Made by a program: the position numbers and the translations under genes | The notes under the pieces: model-generated | Databases searched by the model: none | Seen by the model: the letters and a program-made list of their open reading frames with translations, nothing else | Told to the model about the DNA's origin: nothing | From: Bemisia tabaci | Taxonomy: Eukaryota; Arthropoda; Insecta; Hemiptera; Aleyrodidae | Direction: 5' to 3' | Length of the DNA stretch: 64,000 nucleotides | NCBI RefSeq assembly: GCF_918797505.1 | Contig: NC_092801.1 | Location: 32,254,487 to 32,318,486 of the forward strand | Part shown: piece by piece, positions 1 to 10,330 of the stretch | Position numbering within the stretch: position 1 is the stretch's first letter | Layout: every line of letters begins with the position of its first letter

Positions 1-132
1 TGTGAAGTAAAAACGTTAATATCTTCGTTAGGAGTTCGTTTCAGTAATATTCGTTGCGTTAATCGTGTTGTACGTGAAATTCTGGTTAAGAAACATGTAT
101 CAGATTGCTTGAATTCGCACCTTGTCTAGTGG
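1..132 (+). repeat. Truncated L repeat at window edge
   Basis: This stretch matches the 473-bp tandem units at 60.2-61.7 kb: a run equivalent to GTGAAATTCTGGTTAAGAAA followed by the CTAGTGGTCCATT segment. It breaks into an M-type element near 132. The 5' part lies outside the window. Confidence 0.6.
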
Positions 133-255
133 TCCATTCCACGAGGAAACCAAAAGAACCACTTTTAGAACCTCAAAGTTTCGTATAAACGAAGTTACAA
201 GCGTTTAAATTTTCCAAATGTTGTCCGACTTCTCCTATTGACTCGATCCACTGTG
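133..255. repeat. Partial M-family MITE (M1)
   Basis: The right end of the M family is present, finishing GACTCGATCCACTGTG. It also holds the internal CGTATAAACG and TCCGACTTCTCC segments seen in M2, M5 and M6. The left end is missing, replaced by the L fragment. Confidence 0.6.
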
Positions 256-266
256 CGACGATCAAA

Positions 267-415
267 TGGACTGCATTTTGCAATTTGGAACTACAAATTC
301 TGGCCCGGTTTAAAAACAACATATGTGCCATTGGTTTCCCTATGCACATAAGTGTTTTTTCAGATGACCCAGAATCTATAGTTCCAAATTGCAAAATGCA
401 GTCCAAATACGACCC
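267..415. mobile_element. O-family foldback MITE (O1)
   Basis: Inverted ends of about 30 bp start TGGACTGCATTTTGCAA and mirror at the right end. The interior carries TGTGCCATTGGTTTCCC, also found in O2, O3 and O4. No coding capacity. The superfamily is not determined. Confidence 0.7.
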
Positions 416-781
416 TGCGAGTTTTCTAATGCAGCGGGTCTCTTCGGACTTCGGAGCTCAGTATAATTGCTAAAGTTGGGAAGTTTTAACAGCTGTAAGA
501 TGCGCGCGTACGGTAAAAACGAAAGGGGAAAGACTTGCAGCTGCGAGGCATTACTCTTCGAGAAAGTAGCTGAGGACGCATAGACTCGATGCCTTATTGG
601 CGATCGTCCAATAATAGTAACTTTTTTCTCCTAATGAGACCTAGGCATCCTCAGTGTCCGCGTTGTCATTAAAAACCCCAGGGATGGTAAAACTGCCGGA
701 CAGAGGGAATCGAACGAGATCCTGTCAAATTAAATCTCAATTTAAACGAACCATGCTCGCGGGAGGCGAAATCGGCGTAAA
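416..781. other. Unassigned stretch
   Basis: No open frame of note, no inverted ends and no match to the other repeats here. Presumably upstream or intronic DNA of the gene beginning near 2991. Confidence 0.4.
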
Positions 782-927
782 GGATCGATTATCGATACCT
801 CGCCATTTGAAACTATGGTAAAGAATCGATTACTAAGGTGTCGCTGCGAACACCCTGATAATCGATCTTTTTTCATAGGTTTGAGTGGCGAATCAATCGA
901 TATATCGCAAAGCACGCCACGCCACTG
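782..927. mobile_element. J-family hAT-like MITE, 5' truncated (J1)
   Basis: The right half ends GCACGCCACGCCACTG, as in J4, J6 and J7. The centre carries GTTCGCTGCGAACAC with one base missing. The left CAGTGGCGTGGCGTG end is absent. Confidence 0.7.
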
Positions 928-1319
928 AATCGGTTGTCATTAACTCTCCCAGTCTGATGAACTTGCTGGGTCTTAGGACTCCTAACATGTCAAATGAGGA
1001 CTCGCTAGACATTGGAAGAAGGGGAGACAGAGGAACCAGACACAGATGAAACAGGAGAAGAGATTAGAAGAGACGGCAAGAAAAGATACTGCGGGCAGAT
1101 ACATAATTGAAATTGATAGACAAAGCTTTCGACAAAGAAAACGAAGGGATTATGGAGCGATGGGGTTGAGACGGGTGGTTTTTAGAGACCAAGGAGGAAA
1201 ATGATGGACTAACTAAGTGGTCTCTCATGGGTTGCCGTTAGACTATACTACTTGCATCTTCCGTCGCAAAGCGAGGTACTTACATGTTTCTGCAGTTTTA
1301 CCATCGAATGCCGTCGATA
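928..1319. other. Unassigned stretch
   Basis: Purine-rich around 1010-1190, with no long ORF and no inverted ends recognised. It ends at the TA that flanks element W1. Confidence 0.4.
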
Positions 1320-1680
1320 CACGGAGAAAAAAACTTCGTGCGTGGGACCCGAAGTTTAGGTCACATGGATCTCTGAAGTTTTCGGATTGAGCATCTGAAT
1401 ACTTTAGGTCCAGCTGCTGAGGTTTTGATCACACATCTGAAACTTCAGTTCTTACATCTGAAGTACTTCGGTTTTCACATCCAAAAAACTTCGGCTCTCA
1501 CATCCGAAAAACTTCGGTTCTCACATCTGAAGTACTTCAGATGTAAGAACTGAAGTTTCAGATGTGGGATCCGAACCTCGACGGCTAGACTTAAAGTTAT
1601 CAGTTGCTCAATCCGAAAACTTCAGAGATCCATATGACCGAAACTTCGGGTCCCACGCACGAGGTTTTTTTTTCTCCGTG
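1320..1680. mobile_element. W-family foldback element with TA duplication (W1)
   Basis: The two ends are inverted copies, CACGGAGAAAAAAACTTCG on the left and its complement ending TTTCTCCGTG on the right, followed by a further inverted CGTGGGACCCGAAGTT. TA flanks both sides (1318-1319 and 1681-1682). The interior holds repeats of the type CACATCTGAAGTACTTCGG. The end grammar resembles families A, B and P. Confidence 0.8.
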
Positions 1681-1689
1681 TACATCGAT

Positions 1690-1934
1690 GGCCAAAAAGC
1701 GTCACCACGTACCTCCATTGCTGGTGTTTCAAGATCCCCGCTCCTAGTTTATTTTCTCGAAGAGAAAGAAGTCAATTTATAGCTTGAAATTTATACAGAA
1801 TATTCTACTAACAGAGAACAAAAATCAAGAAAGTTTCTAAGAAATTTCTTTGACTGGATTCACAAAGAAAAAATACAATTTGACAAGAAGTCTGATACGT
1901 CGCAAACGGAGATACGTGGTTTCTCACTTTGGCC
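1690..1934. mobile_element. V-family MITE (V1)
   Basis: Inverted ends start GGCCAAAAAGCGTCACCACG and reappear complemented near 1900-1934 as ATACGTGGTTTCTCAC. The related copy V3 lies at 21437-21680. W1 is inserted just to its left. Confidence 0.6.
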
Positions 1935-1997
1935 ATCCGTATATGGCCACAAATGAACGCAATTCATTTTTCGAAGAAGAACAAGTCAACTTTATCC

Positions 1998-2378
1998 AAG
2001 GCCCTGTCCACACGAGCGCGGTTCGAGGAACTTATTCGACGAACTGCTCAGTTCCCGGAACTTATTCCTTGAAACGAGGCATGCTGTCCACACGAGTTCG
2101 CCCAAACTGAAACCGGAACTTCAATAAAACTATACAATTATCGCAAAATAATAGATTATTACGGCCGCCAAAGTAACGAAAATAAATGTAAAGACGTGTA
2201 AAGGACGTAAAAAACAAAAAAAAAACAAATTCACATCAAAAGAAACATATATAGAAGCTCAGAGTACGGGGGAAGCTCCGGGTTTTGGAGGAATAAGTTT
2301 TAGCTCAGCTAAAACTTGTTCCGGGAACAAGTTCCTCGGAATAAGTTCCGCGAACCGCGCTCGTGTGGACAAGGCCTT
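1998..2378. mobile_element. X-family MITE with long inverted ends (X1)
   Basis: The left end AAGGCCCTGTCCACACGAGC and the right end GTGTGGACAAGGCCTT are inverted and run on through GCGGTTCG.GGAACTTATTC, about 40 bp. The interior is AT-rich with an A-run near 2215. It is the only clear copy in the window. Confidence 0.7.
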
Positions 2379-2414
2379 ATGGAACGCAGGGCTCAAGCTC
2401 ATCTCTTATGGATA

Positions 2415-2858
2415 TGTCGCAGGTAAACGGTAAAATCAGGCATTTTGTCAAATACCTAGGCAAATAGTGAAATATTCTAACTTAAATTGAGATGCTGGTT
2501 CTTTTCCTGATTTTAGACAAAATATTAATTGCTCCTGTAAGAAACAATTCTCGGTAAAAATTTGGATCACATAATAGTATTTTAAACGATTTTTAGCTCC
2601 TGAACCGACACTCATCTTGAAATTTTCAGCATGTCATAAAATACAGAATTTTTATAAAGTGAACATATAAAAATATGAGAAGGAATTAAAGAGGCAGAGA
2701 CAAAAAGAGTTCGTAGGTTTGATGAGTTATTTTTCCAAAAAATATTGAAAACTCGCGAGCTCCTTGCCATAAATTCACAAAATTGTGTAAACCGTCAAAA
2801 TTTAACTATTTGCTTAGGCATTTGACAAAATGCCTGATTTCATTATTTGCCTGCGACA
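2415..2858. mobile_element. Y-family MITE (Y1)
   Basis: About 50-bp inverted ends start TGTCGCAGG and continue through ATCAGGCATTTTGTCAAAT, mirrored at 2805-2858. GATA flanks both sides, suggesting a 4-bp target duplication. Single copy here. Confidence 0.75.
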
Positions 2859-2990
2859 GATATACGTGAAAATACATGAAATACGTCCATGTAAGGTCGT
2901 GTAGACGTGCCGGGGACCAAGCATTCGATTCTATTCTGATTTTTCCTACTGTTTCTTGTGTTCTAATTGTGTTGATTTATCGTGTTGCAG

Positions 2991-3022
2991 GATAGCGGAG
3001 GGATTGGCGCTTTGGGTCTATT
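2991..3022 (+). other. Cadps: 5' UTR part of Cadps first coding exon
   Basis: A pyrimidine-rich tract ends CGTGTTGCAG at 2990, a good 3' splice acceptor. That implies at least one upstream non-coding exon. An in-frame TAG at 2993-2995 separates this leader from the ATG at 3023, which supports the chosen start. Confidence 0.65.
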
Positions 3023-3204
3023 ATGATAGACCCGAGTTCATCGGAGGAGGAGAGTGATGAGGACCAAAGGCACGGCCACGCTCCTTCGAACCCCCCGCGG
3101 GATCCCCGGAGGGGGCCCACCACCCACCCGGCCACTCAGCACCATGTACAGGAACCTCCCGCCACTACCCTCGACGCCCCCTACTCCACCACCGCCATGC
3201 CCAG
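3023..3204 (+). CDS. Cadps: Cadps (CAPS) first coding exon, N-terminus
   Basis: Calcium-dependent secretion activator primes dense-core and some synaptic vesicles for Ca2+-triggered fusion at the plasma membrane, acting with SNAREs and PI(4,5)P2. This exon encodes 60 residues plus two bases of a split codon. Residues 1-14 read MIDPSSSEEESDED, nearly the vertebrate CADPS start MLDPSSSEEESDE. The rest is a Pro/Thr/His-rich low-complexity stretch, as expected for the poorly conserved N-terminal region. The ATG follows an in-frame TAG 30 bases upstream. The exon ends CCCAG/GTGAGT, a consensus donor, in phase 2. Joining to 12587 completes AG+C as Ser and keeps the frame. The C2, PH and MUN domains must lie beyond the window. 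A second frame over the same bases is also open but lacks the CAPS signature. Confidence 0.88.
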
Positions 3205-3322
3205 GTGAGTCTCATCTACTATGTCTCTGTCCAATATTGCACTTGCGCTCCATTTAACCCATCCAACCCAAGGCATCAAGGTTGTCACAATCAGGGGAAA
3301 CCGGGAAATGTCAGGGAATGAA

Positions 3323-3425
3323 CCACTAGACAAGGTGCAAATTTCAGCATTCTGATACATGTTTCTTAACCAAAATTTCACGTAAAACACGATGCGCCAA
3401 ACGAAAATTACCGAAATCAACTCTT
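3323..3425 (-). repeat. Inverted L-repeat fragment
   Basis: The reverse complement reads GAAATTTTGGTTAAGAAACA and CTTGTCTAGTGGTT, matching the satellite-like units at 60-61.7 kb and the fragment at the window start. Both ends are eroded. Confidence 0.6.
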
Positions 3426-3814
3426 TCCGAAGATATTTAACGATTCTTGGTGCGTGAATTGAAATCACCCGCTCATGAAAACTCAATGCTCTACGTGATT
3501 CACAACGCGCGCTAAACGTTATCATGAACGCTTCTGCGATAAAAGAATCTGGCAACCTCAATCTTGACGCTTTGGCTCAGCTATAGCAAATTGTAATCCA
3601 ATCGTCAAGTCACCTTTATTTGCTTTCTATAACAGGCTTGACAATTTGAACAATAAATTTATCCTGAAAACCATTTCAAATTATGTCTTTGTAGCCATCT
3701 GGTACAACTTCAATCGTCAGGGAATTTTAGCAATATGCGTTGGGGAAATCAGGGAAATTTCAGGGAGATTCATTTTCTAAATCCTGTGGCACGCTGGGTA
3801 TGCCTCCATGGTGT

Positions 3815-3909
3815 ACAGGGTGTTCGCAACGAACACCTTGATAATCGATTCTTTACCATAGCTTCAAGTCGGGCAAAATCGATAGTCGATCATTCACGCC
3901 ACGTCACTG
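3815..3909. mobile_element. Half J element (J2)
   Basis: Only the half from the central GTTCGCAACGAACACC motif to the GTCACTG end is kept, with the ATCGATAGTCGAT internal segment. The opposite arm is missing. Confidence 0.65.
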
Positions 3910-4275
3910 ACCTCATTATCGAGATACATTAGAGATTTATTATTAAAATTTATTAATTTATCACAGTATAAAAACTTTATAAAATATAGCTAAAAGAGAT
4001 AATGAATGGACTTAAATGAATGAATATTCAAATCATCATAATAATAGAGTAGATTTCGGGGACCAGGTAATATAAATATCGCATATAACAAACGTTACGG
4101 ATGTACCACGGGGGAGAGAGAGGGGGGTCATAAGATACGATTCTTAACGCTATTTATCTCAAGAACGATCGCTATCCGGAATTCGACAGAGCTGCACGGC
4201 AAACGATACCCTTGTCTCCCACCTGGCACCCGATTTGGCCCGTCCATCAGATCTGGGAAGGAAGCGGGACCTCTA
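3910..4275. other. AT-rich unassigned intron sequence
   Basis: AT-rich to about 4070, then a short GC-richer part with GGGGGAGAGAGAGGGGGG near 4110. No ORF or repeat recognised. Confidence 0.4.
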
Positions 4276-4395
4276 CTGCCGTGCTGAGGAAAAACGTCGT
4301 ATGATTATTCGAGGGTTGCCAAATTTCTTTCGATAAAATGTTTATTTTTGAGGGACGCCATGCATATTTTACTTTGAAATTTTCAAAAACTTTAG

Positions 4396-4663
4396 CAGGG
4401 TGTCTGGCGTCAGGGTTTTCCCGACTCCATCAGGATTCGAGGTCAATCAGGATTTAATCCTGATCTCATTAGGATTCGAGGAAAAATCGGTCGTAAAATC
4501 AGGATTTGAGAAAAGCTTGTTTTTAATCCTAAGAACTTGATTCTAGAGTTCTGCTTTCGCATACGCTTATGCAGAAATTTTAATTTTTCTCTGCAAAAAA
4601 ATCAGGACTCAGAAAAATTATGAAATCAGGATTTCCCACATTGGAAAAAAACTAGACACCCTG
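4396..4663. mobile_element. E-family element nested in C1 (E1)
   Basis: Ends are CAGGGTGTCTGG and ACTAGACACCCTG, inverted. TTTAG flanks both sides. The body is built from repeated ATCAGGATTT words. Related to E2-E4 near 25-26.4 kb. Confidence 0.8.
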
Positions 4664-4767
4664 TTTAGGTGAAATCGCGAACACAATTACGTACATGAAA
4701 AATTCGAAGAAAAATATTTACAAATTTTTCCGACAATTCGTGATTTACCAAAAAAAAAAAAAAAAAT

Positions 4768-5219
4768 TGGACGTATTTATGCTAAAAGATTTTATATTTC
4801 AGCAAATTTATTTTCATTACCTTTTTTTCATATAATAGCATGTAACTTTCAAAGCCATCATTTTTCTATGCAGAAGGACTTTTATTTCTATCAGTAATAC
4901 TCAAGATCTACGAAAAATATCTATAACCAGAATAAACCTCTTAGTAACAAACATTTCTTTTAATGTAGCAAGAACAGTTTTATGCGCTCTTCCTTTTGTA
5001 TCAAGAATCTATTCAAAGGAAATTATTGTAGAGATAATTGTAATTAAACCATTAAACAAAATCCTATCTTCAAGTTTTATCACCTTAATAATAGTAACCA
5101 CAAGTTATTCATTTAAAAAAAATGATAATTATTAATTTCTCAATGATTTCACAGTATACATTTCACAATGTGCATAGGGTTTGCATGCAACATAGTTCCT
5201 TTTAGCATGAATACGTCCA
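4768..5219. mobile_element. F-family element nested in C1 (F1)
   Basis: Inverted ends TGGACGTATTTATGCTAAAA and TTTTAGCATGAATACGTCCA. It follows an A-run at 4750-4766. Longer than F2 and F3, with an AT-rich interior that shows no ORF. Confidence 0.75.
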
Positions 5220-5267
5220 TTTGACAACGCCTGAGGGTTCATACGGCGTTCTTCCTTGGCGCGGCAG

Positions 5268-5631
5268 TTTAAGCCGAGATTACCGGGATAGCCGAGGAGC
5301 TCGAAAAAGGATTCGAACACCCCCTCCGCTCCGCCCCCTTCCACACCTACGCACTCGGGGGGTGAGTTTATCTCGTGGGCGGGGGGTGGAGGCGGGGGAG
5401 GCGCACCGTGGATTCGTCTCCGCGTGCCAATAACCTTTGAGTTCTCCTCCTTCGAAAGTGCTTCAAACGTCTTCGGAATCGGAGACACTATCAATAGACG
5501 CCCGACCCCCACCCCCGCGTCCCACGTTCCGTGTCACGTCGAGATTTCTTCCGCCTCTCAATCCTCAAACGATTCAACTTCACTTTACGTCGGGTCCCAC
5601 TATTTTTGGATCGCTTTAGTAGAGCGTTTTG
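5268..5631. other. GC-rich unique intron segment
   Basis: GC-rich with C- and G-runs around 5320-5400 and 5500-5530, non-repetitive in this window. Short frames are open on both strands but show no recognisable protein. It could be regulatory; there is no direct evidence. Confidence 0.3.
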
Positions 5632-5857
5632 CACTGGAACAAAAACACATTGGATCTAGAGTCCAGACTCTTGAAAACATTGACAAGAAAAAGGACTCTT
5701 GATTCAATCAGATTTAAGCTTAAATCAAAAGGAAATCCGCTCAAATTAAGAGGCTTGGTTCTAGATTTGAGCTTAAATCTGATTTAATCAAGAGTCATTT
5801 TTCTTGTCAATGTTTTGAAGAGTCTGCACTCTAGATCCAATGTGTTTTTTTCCAGTG
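5632..5857. mobile_element. A-family foldback MITE (A1)
   Basis: A near-complete hairpin: CACTGG plus A-run, ACACATTGGATCTAGAGTCC, CTTGATTCAATC, then the mirror image ending TTTCCAGTG. No coding capacity. Confidence 0.9.
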
Positions 5858-5928
5858 TGGACTACTTTTTGTGAGGGAACGTATTGACTGATTTAGTGGC
5901 TGCGTCGATCGATATAATATCGAGCCCT

Positions 5929-6153
5929 CATTGGAAAAAACAACACATTGGATCTAGAGTCCAGACTCTTAAAAACATCGACAAGAAAAAGTACTCTTGA
6001 TTCAATCAGAATCTAGCTTAAATCAAGCACCAAGCCTCTTAATTTAAGCGGGTTTCGTTTTAATTCAAGCAAAAATCCGATTGAATCAAGAGTATTTTTT
6101 CTTGTCAATGTTTTCAAGAGTCTGGACTCTAGATCCAATGTGTTTTTTTCCGG
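5929..6153. mobile_element. A-family foldback MITE (A2)
   Basis: The second A copy, 71 bp after A1, same orientation and layout. Terminal bases have drifted (CATTGG left, CCGG right). Confidence 0.9.
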
Positions 6154-6411
6154 TTCTTGTTCGAACGTAAACAAACAGAGAACTTTGTTTCTGATTCGCA
6201 GCTTTTTCACCATGGTGGTAAAATGGGTTTTAGGGCGTTTCGTCAATGATTTTTTGTCCGCGTACCTGTTTTTTTTTTAGTAGTTTACGTCCACGCGTCT
6301 TGTCGGCAGGGGACTTTTGGTCCACTTACAACACCTTTGCAACACCGCTGTCGTGAAATAGTTGCTTGAGGCACTGTGGTGGTGGCCGTGGTGCGCTGCG
6401 GCGCACTGCGT

Positions 6412-6552
6412 AATGCTTGAAGTATCCCCTTAGGTTTGTAGGCGCGAAATGCGCATTGGCGCAATGCTTGAAGTATCCCCGTAGGTTTGTAGGCGCGAAA
6501 TGCGCATTGGCGCAATGCTTGAAGTATCCCCTTAGGTTTGTAGGCGCCAATG
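6412..6552. repeat. 51-bp minisatellite, about 2.8 copies
   Basis: AATGCTTGAAGTATCCCC recurs at 6412, 6463 and 6514, an exact 51-bp period. Because 51 is a multiple of three, several frames stay open on both strands, giving 17-residue repeats on the minus strand (with GILQALRQCAF). I read those frames as a by-product. Confidence 0.85.
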
Positions 6553-7605
6553 CGCGTTTTGCGCTGGCCGGCCGCCCGCGCCGCTCTTTGTTTGGCTCTA
6601 ATATTTAAACTCGCGGAGTCAGTGTTCTTCAACTCACGATGTCAAATTATGGTTGCACACTCTGCACGGATTACCCTCATACACGTTGACGGAAAAACAA
6701 TGGAGGATGTGGTTTGTAATAATAAATATTAAGGTGGTTCCGTATCACATTTAATGATTTCCAAAGCATTTTAATGTTTGCTTTTATATTTTGTGCTTTT
6801 ACTGTGCTGCAGCGTGGTGTACACGCAATCAAATGCTCAATATTGGACGTATTTGACTCTTAAAGATCGATGTACAAATGGGTTAAAACTAAAGATTGCG
6901 TGCTTCTTGGTTTTTTCTCCTGTTTTATTCATTGTTTTACAATTTCTTTCAAAACAACTACGACTCATGGAGATTAATATGGATGTCATTGCTTGGTAAA
7001 GGTTTTACAAATATTTACCACGTTTTAAAAATCTAAATTTTTTTAAAATGAAGTTATATTTTCATAAAAAGTAAAAAAAAGAAGAAAAAAAGTGTGTATA
7101 AGGTATATTTTATATCAAAAATTTTAAGGATAGAAGTAAAACCAAATATTCAACAATGACAATTTGAAAAGATGAATCAAAAGAAGAAAGTAACATCTCA
7201 TGTAAAAAATGTGTTACCATAACAACACCTTCTCCTCTCTCAATGTTCTCATTTCGATATTGTTTACATAATTTTACACACGGACTAAAATATAACGCTT
7301 GTACCAAGTCACTGTTGCTTATTTATCGCGTGGACGTAAAGTACTGGGCAAGATAGGTGCGCGGACAAAAAATCGTCGACGGAATATCCTGAAACCATCC
7401 TCTGCATGCTTTCTGCTTGCGTTTTGGACGCACAGCAAACACATTTTCAGGCTAGAAATTCGCAGAAGAGGGCGGTACTTTACTACTAAGCACTGTTTCC
7501 TTTCGCTCGCTGGAGGAATAATGTCCTTACTGCTGTCTAGCCCGAAACTACGTCATTTTCGCTCATTACATACATGACTCTGAATGCATTTTATGTGCGC
7601 AAGCA
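6553..7605. other. Unassigned intron sequence
   Basis: Starts GC-rich (GGCCGGCCGCCCGCGCCGC near 6566) then becomes AT-rich. Several frames of 60-92 codons exist, but none has recognisable domains, good codon pattern or splice context. No repeats identified. Confidence 0.4.
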
Positions 7606-7842
7606 ATTTGCCTTCAGCTGAGTCTGCAGCAATTGTTGTTACGAATATATTGTGCATGCTGATTTTAGCACATTACATAATTGACTCTTTGAAGGCGTTT
7701 TATTTACGCAAGTAGCGCACTCTGTTGGAGAACGAACGAATTAGCGCACATGAAACGCCTTCAGAGATTCAAGTATGTAATGACCGAAATCGGCACGCTC
7801 AACATGTTCGTAGCAGCAATTGCTGCAGACGCAGCTGAAGGA
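7606..7842. mobile_element. Inverted-end element AL
   Basis: TTGCCTTCAGCTGAGTCTGC at the left and the complementary GCAGACGCAGCTGAAGG at the right, with further internal mirrored segments (AAGGCGTTT / AAACGCCTT). One copy, no ORF. Confidence 0.6.
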
Positions 7843-8263
7843 AAATTAAAACCCGTTTAATCTTCGTTGAAAAACAGGCTAGCTTTTAAATTAATGAAGT
7901 TACCGATTGAGAGTTGTATTTTACGGTTCTTTGATGGAGGGTCCTCGAAAATTACAAAACGCGGAAGAATTGTATTATTTTGACAAAATTTAAGATATGA
8001 GTGGACCTTTGGTGCTATTTACTTAACTCGTATAGTTTATTTTCATTCGTATTTTGTATTTTTGTGGTGGTAAATCATTATAATCCCTTTGAAGGACTCA
8101 TTTCTAAAGTTATAATGGTGAATTTTACTCGAGGTGTGCGGATACTGACCTTTTCATGATGCTTTTAAAATTCCTCCTAAAACTATCCCTTATTTAGAGT
8201 GCAAAGCATTATGAAGCCCTCTAACCAAAGGTGAAGGGGTTGTTTAAGGAACGATTACGAATA
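7843..8263. other. AT-rich unassigned intron sequence
   Basis: Nothing gene-like or repetitive seen before the C2 end. Confidence 0.4.
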
Positions 8264-8435
8264 CTGCCGTGCTGAGGAAAAACGCCGTATGAACTTTTGC
8301 ATGTTTCCAAATTTCCCCGGGTAAAAAATTTATTTTGGAAGAAAGTTATACATTATTTTCCTTGAAATTTTCAAATATTTCAGATTAAATTGGGAACAAA
8401 ATTGTCCGAAAATTCGGGAGAATAAAATTTACAAA

Positions 8436-8688
8436 TGGACTGCGTTTGGCAGAAAGGAACCAAACCATATCAAGAATTGCTAAATTTAATTCAGCAATTC
8501 AATTTTTTACAAGAACATTTGCGAATTTTTTTGGAATTTTTAGTCAACTTTTTTCGTATTGTGCAAAATATTCACTGACTTTTGAAAAAAAAATCCGCTC
8601 AATCGTTTTCGTGTAAAAAAATTGAATTGCCCCGCTAACTTTGTCAGTAGCAGATGTAGCTTGGTTCCCTTCTGCTTAACGCCGTCCA
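8436..8688. mobile_element. H-family MITE (H1)
   Basis: Inverted ends of about 60 bp: TGGACTGCGTTTGGCAGAAA, then AGGAACCAA, mirrored as TTGGTTCCCTTCTGC to GTCCA. Same family as 32472, 43988, 50824 and 53697. Confidence 0.8.
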
Positions 8689-8746
8689 AATGTTCCCAAA
8701 TGCTTCATTTGTCGAAATAAATTTGGCGACGTCTGAAGGCTCATAT

Positions 8747-9406
8747 AGAGTACCTTTATTGAGAGAGTATGGACAACTCGATTTATGTAGCTGTTGGGGC
8801 CCAAAAGAGCGGCGACGTGTATGACTAAAATCACTGGAAAAGTGCCGCTGCCAACCTATGCATTTGAAAGATTAATCAATATGGCCGACAGCGCATTGTA
8901 AACAAGCGTCTTTAAGGATTAAGACTCTGAAACTGAGAAAATTCATGTGAAATCAAAGTTTTATACGTGATTTTATAATTTTTGATCAGTGCACTTACTT
9001 ACAGTTTAAATTAGCACCACTGGATAATTCGAGTTTATAAGTTGGCTGCCCTTTTGGGCCCCAAGAGCTATGCCGCAATCAGACGCTGAATTTAGCACCT
9101 GAATGTGGAAGTCAACAGTCATCGCCCAACGGCTGAAATTTAGAAAATTCGAGTTATTTTCATCCAGATGTGTATAAAATCTACTCGAATAGTTCAGACA
9201 AATTCAAAATTGGTTCGATTGTTGCTGAGGATCGTTGCTGAATTTTGAGCGTCACGCGCAAAATTCAGGCATCGGGCCGATGACTTCCACATTCAAGCCA
9301 CATTCAGCTCCCACATTCAGCGTGTGATTGCGGTGCTACACGACCTGATCAAACCTATCTTCCAAGTATTCAAGTTGTCCATACTCTCCCTTTAAAGGTA
9401 CTCCAG
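8747..9406. mobile_element. T-family hAT-like element in C2 (T1)
   Basis: Ends AGAGTACCTTTATTGAGAGA and CTCTCCCTTTAAAGGTACTC are inverted. Flanks GCTCATAT (8739-8746) and ACTCATAT (9407-9414) match at 7 of 8 bases, an 8-bp duplication. S1 lies inside. Confidence 0.8.
9071..9335. mobile_element. S-family PIF/Harbinger-like MITE in T1 (S1)
   Basis: Inverted ends TGCCGCAATCA and TGTGATTGCGGTG. CTA directly flanks both sides (9068-9070, 9336-9338). S2 at 57950 has TTA instead. A 3-bp TWA/CTA-type duplication is the PIF/Harbinger habit; the assignment is inferred from that alone. Confidence 0.75.
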
Positions 9407-9440
9407 ACTCATATGGCGTTCTTCCTCAGCAAGGCAGAAT

Positions 9441-9822
9441 TAGAGTACCTGTATAGCGAGAGTATGGACAGATCGCTTCATGGAGGTCTTAGGGCCCAAA
9501 AATGCAGCCATCCCTTTAACCAACTTCTACCACACAAAATTTCACTGTCGATCTGCAGAGTGTGCAAATTCCAATTCTAACCAATATGGCCATGAATGTA
9601 CAGAAATGAGCGTTCTTCCGCAAAAACGAGTAAATTTATGCAAAAATTGAGTCAAATACGTGCTTTATAAACGACGGTTTGTAACAAATCGTTCTGGATA
9701 ATTGAAATTCATAGGTTGGCTGCATTTCTGGGCCCTAACTTTATTCGCAGAAGCATCGGTGAAGGCCTGATGGATTTTCGGAGTTTCACATCTGTCCATA
9801 CTCTCGCTATACAGGTACTCTA
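9441..9822. mobile_element. T-family hAT-like MITE (T2)
   Basis: Ends TAGAGTACCTGTATAGCGAG and its complement at 9805-9822. The 8-bp target GGCAGAAT is perfectly duplicated (9433-9440 and 9823-9830), overlapping the last bases of C2. Confidence 0.85.
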
Positions 9823-9830
9823 GGCAGAAT

Positions 9831-10322
9831 AGGACCGTAAGCCGCGCGACCAGCCTCACGTCGCCCGCCGTCTGTGAAACCGAGGCTCCAGCCAGAAATC
9901 CCGCGAGAGGGCGCGGCATCGCGGCGCAGGAGGCGGCCCGGGCTCATTCAAGTGCCGCGATGATCTCGTGATACCGGATACCGCCGCCTCCACCACCGCG
10001 GTGGCGAAGGTAGTAGGTGGGAGGGGGGTGACGGGCCCGGGGGAGTGGGAGGGGGACACCGGGGGCATTGATTAAAACAACTCCGGGATTAGAAGGACGT
10101 CGAGATACGAATCCTGGTTGGAGGTTTCATTCTGTCAATGGCTCACTACGTGTACTCCCAGAGGAGAGCGCCCCCCTCCCCCCACAACTCCCCACCCCTT
10201 TAGCTCCGCGGACTCGCGGCATCCTTGCAGCCCCCTGTCAACCCCCTCGTCACCCCTTCCATGATCGACCTGGCCGCGCTGTCGGATCGCCACCGTCACC
10301 CAGGGACAATATATTTTTAACA
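9831..10322. other. GC-rich unique intron segment
   Basis: Very GC-rich, with GGGGGGTGACGGGCCCGGGG near 10024 and C-runs near 10170. Overlapping frames up to 113 codons look like composition artefacts. Candidate regulatory DNA only because it is unique and unlike its neighbours. Confidence 0.3.
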
Positions 10323-10330
10323 CCCCGTAC

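Larger units (their letters stand above)
4276..5267. mobile_element. C-family MITE split by two insertions (C1)
   Basis: The left end CTGCCGTGCTGAGGAAAAAC starts at 4276. The matching right end, CATACGGCGTTCTTCCTTGG then CGCGGCAG, closes at 5267. The normal length is about 240-260 bp. Here E1 (4396-4663) and F1 (4768-5219) sit inside and account for the extra length. Confidence 0.8.
8264..9437. mobile_element. C-family MITE hosting H1, T1 and S1 (C2)
   Basis: Left end CTGCCGTGCTGAGGAAAAAC at 8264; right end ATGGCGTTCTTCCTCAGC then AAGGCAG at 9437. H1 (8436-8688) and T1 (8747-9406, itself holding S1) interrupt the body. Confidence 0.8.

Noticed and set aside
3054..3257. Alternative frame of the first Cadps exon (Pro-rich)
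   Set aside because: It lacks the CAPS signature, reads through the strong donor at 3205, and would not match the phase of exon 2.
6285..6632. 115-codon minus frame with 17-residue repeats as a repeat protein
   Set aside because: A 51-bp minisatellite keeps several frames open automatically, and the repeat is only three units long.
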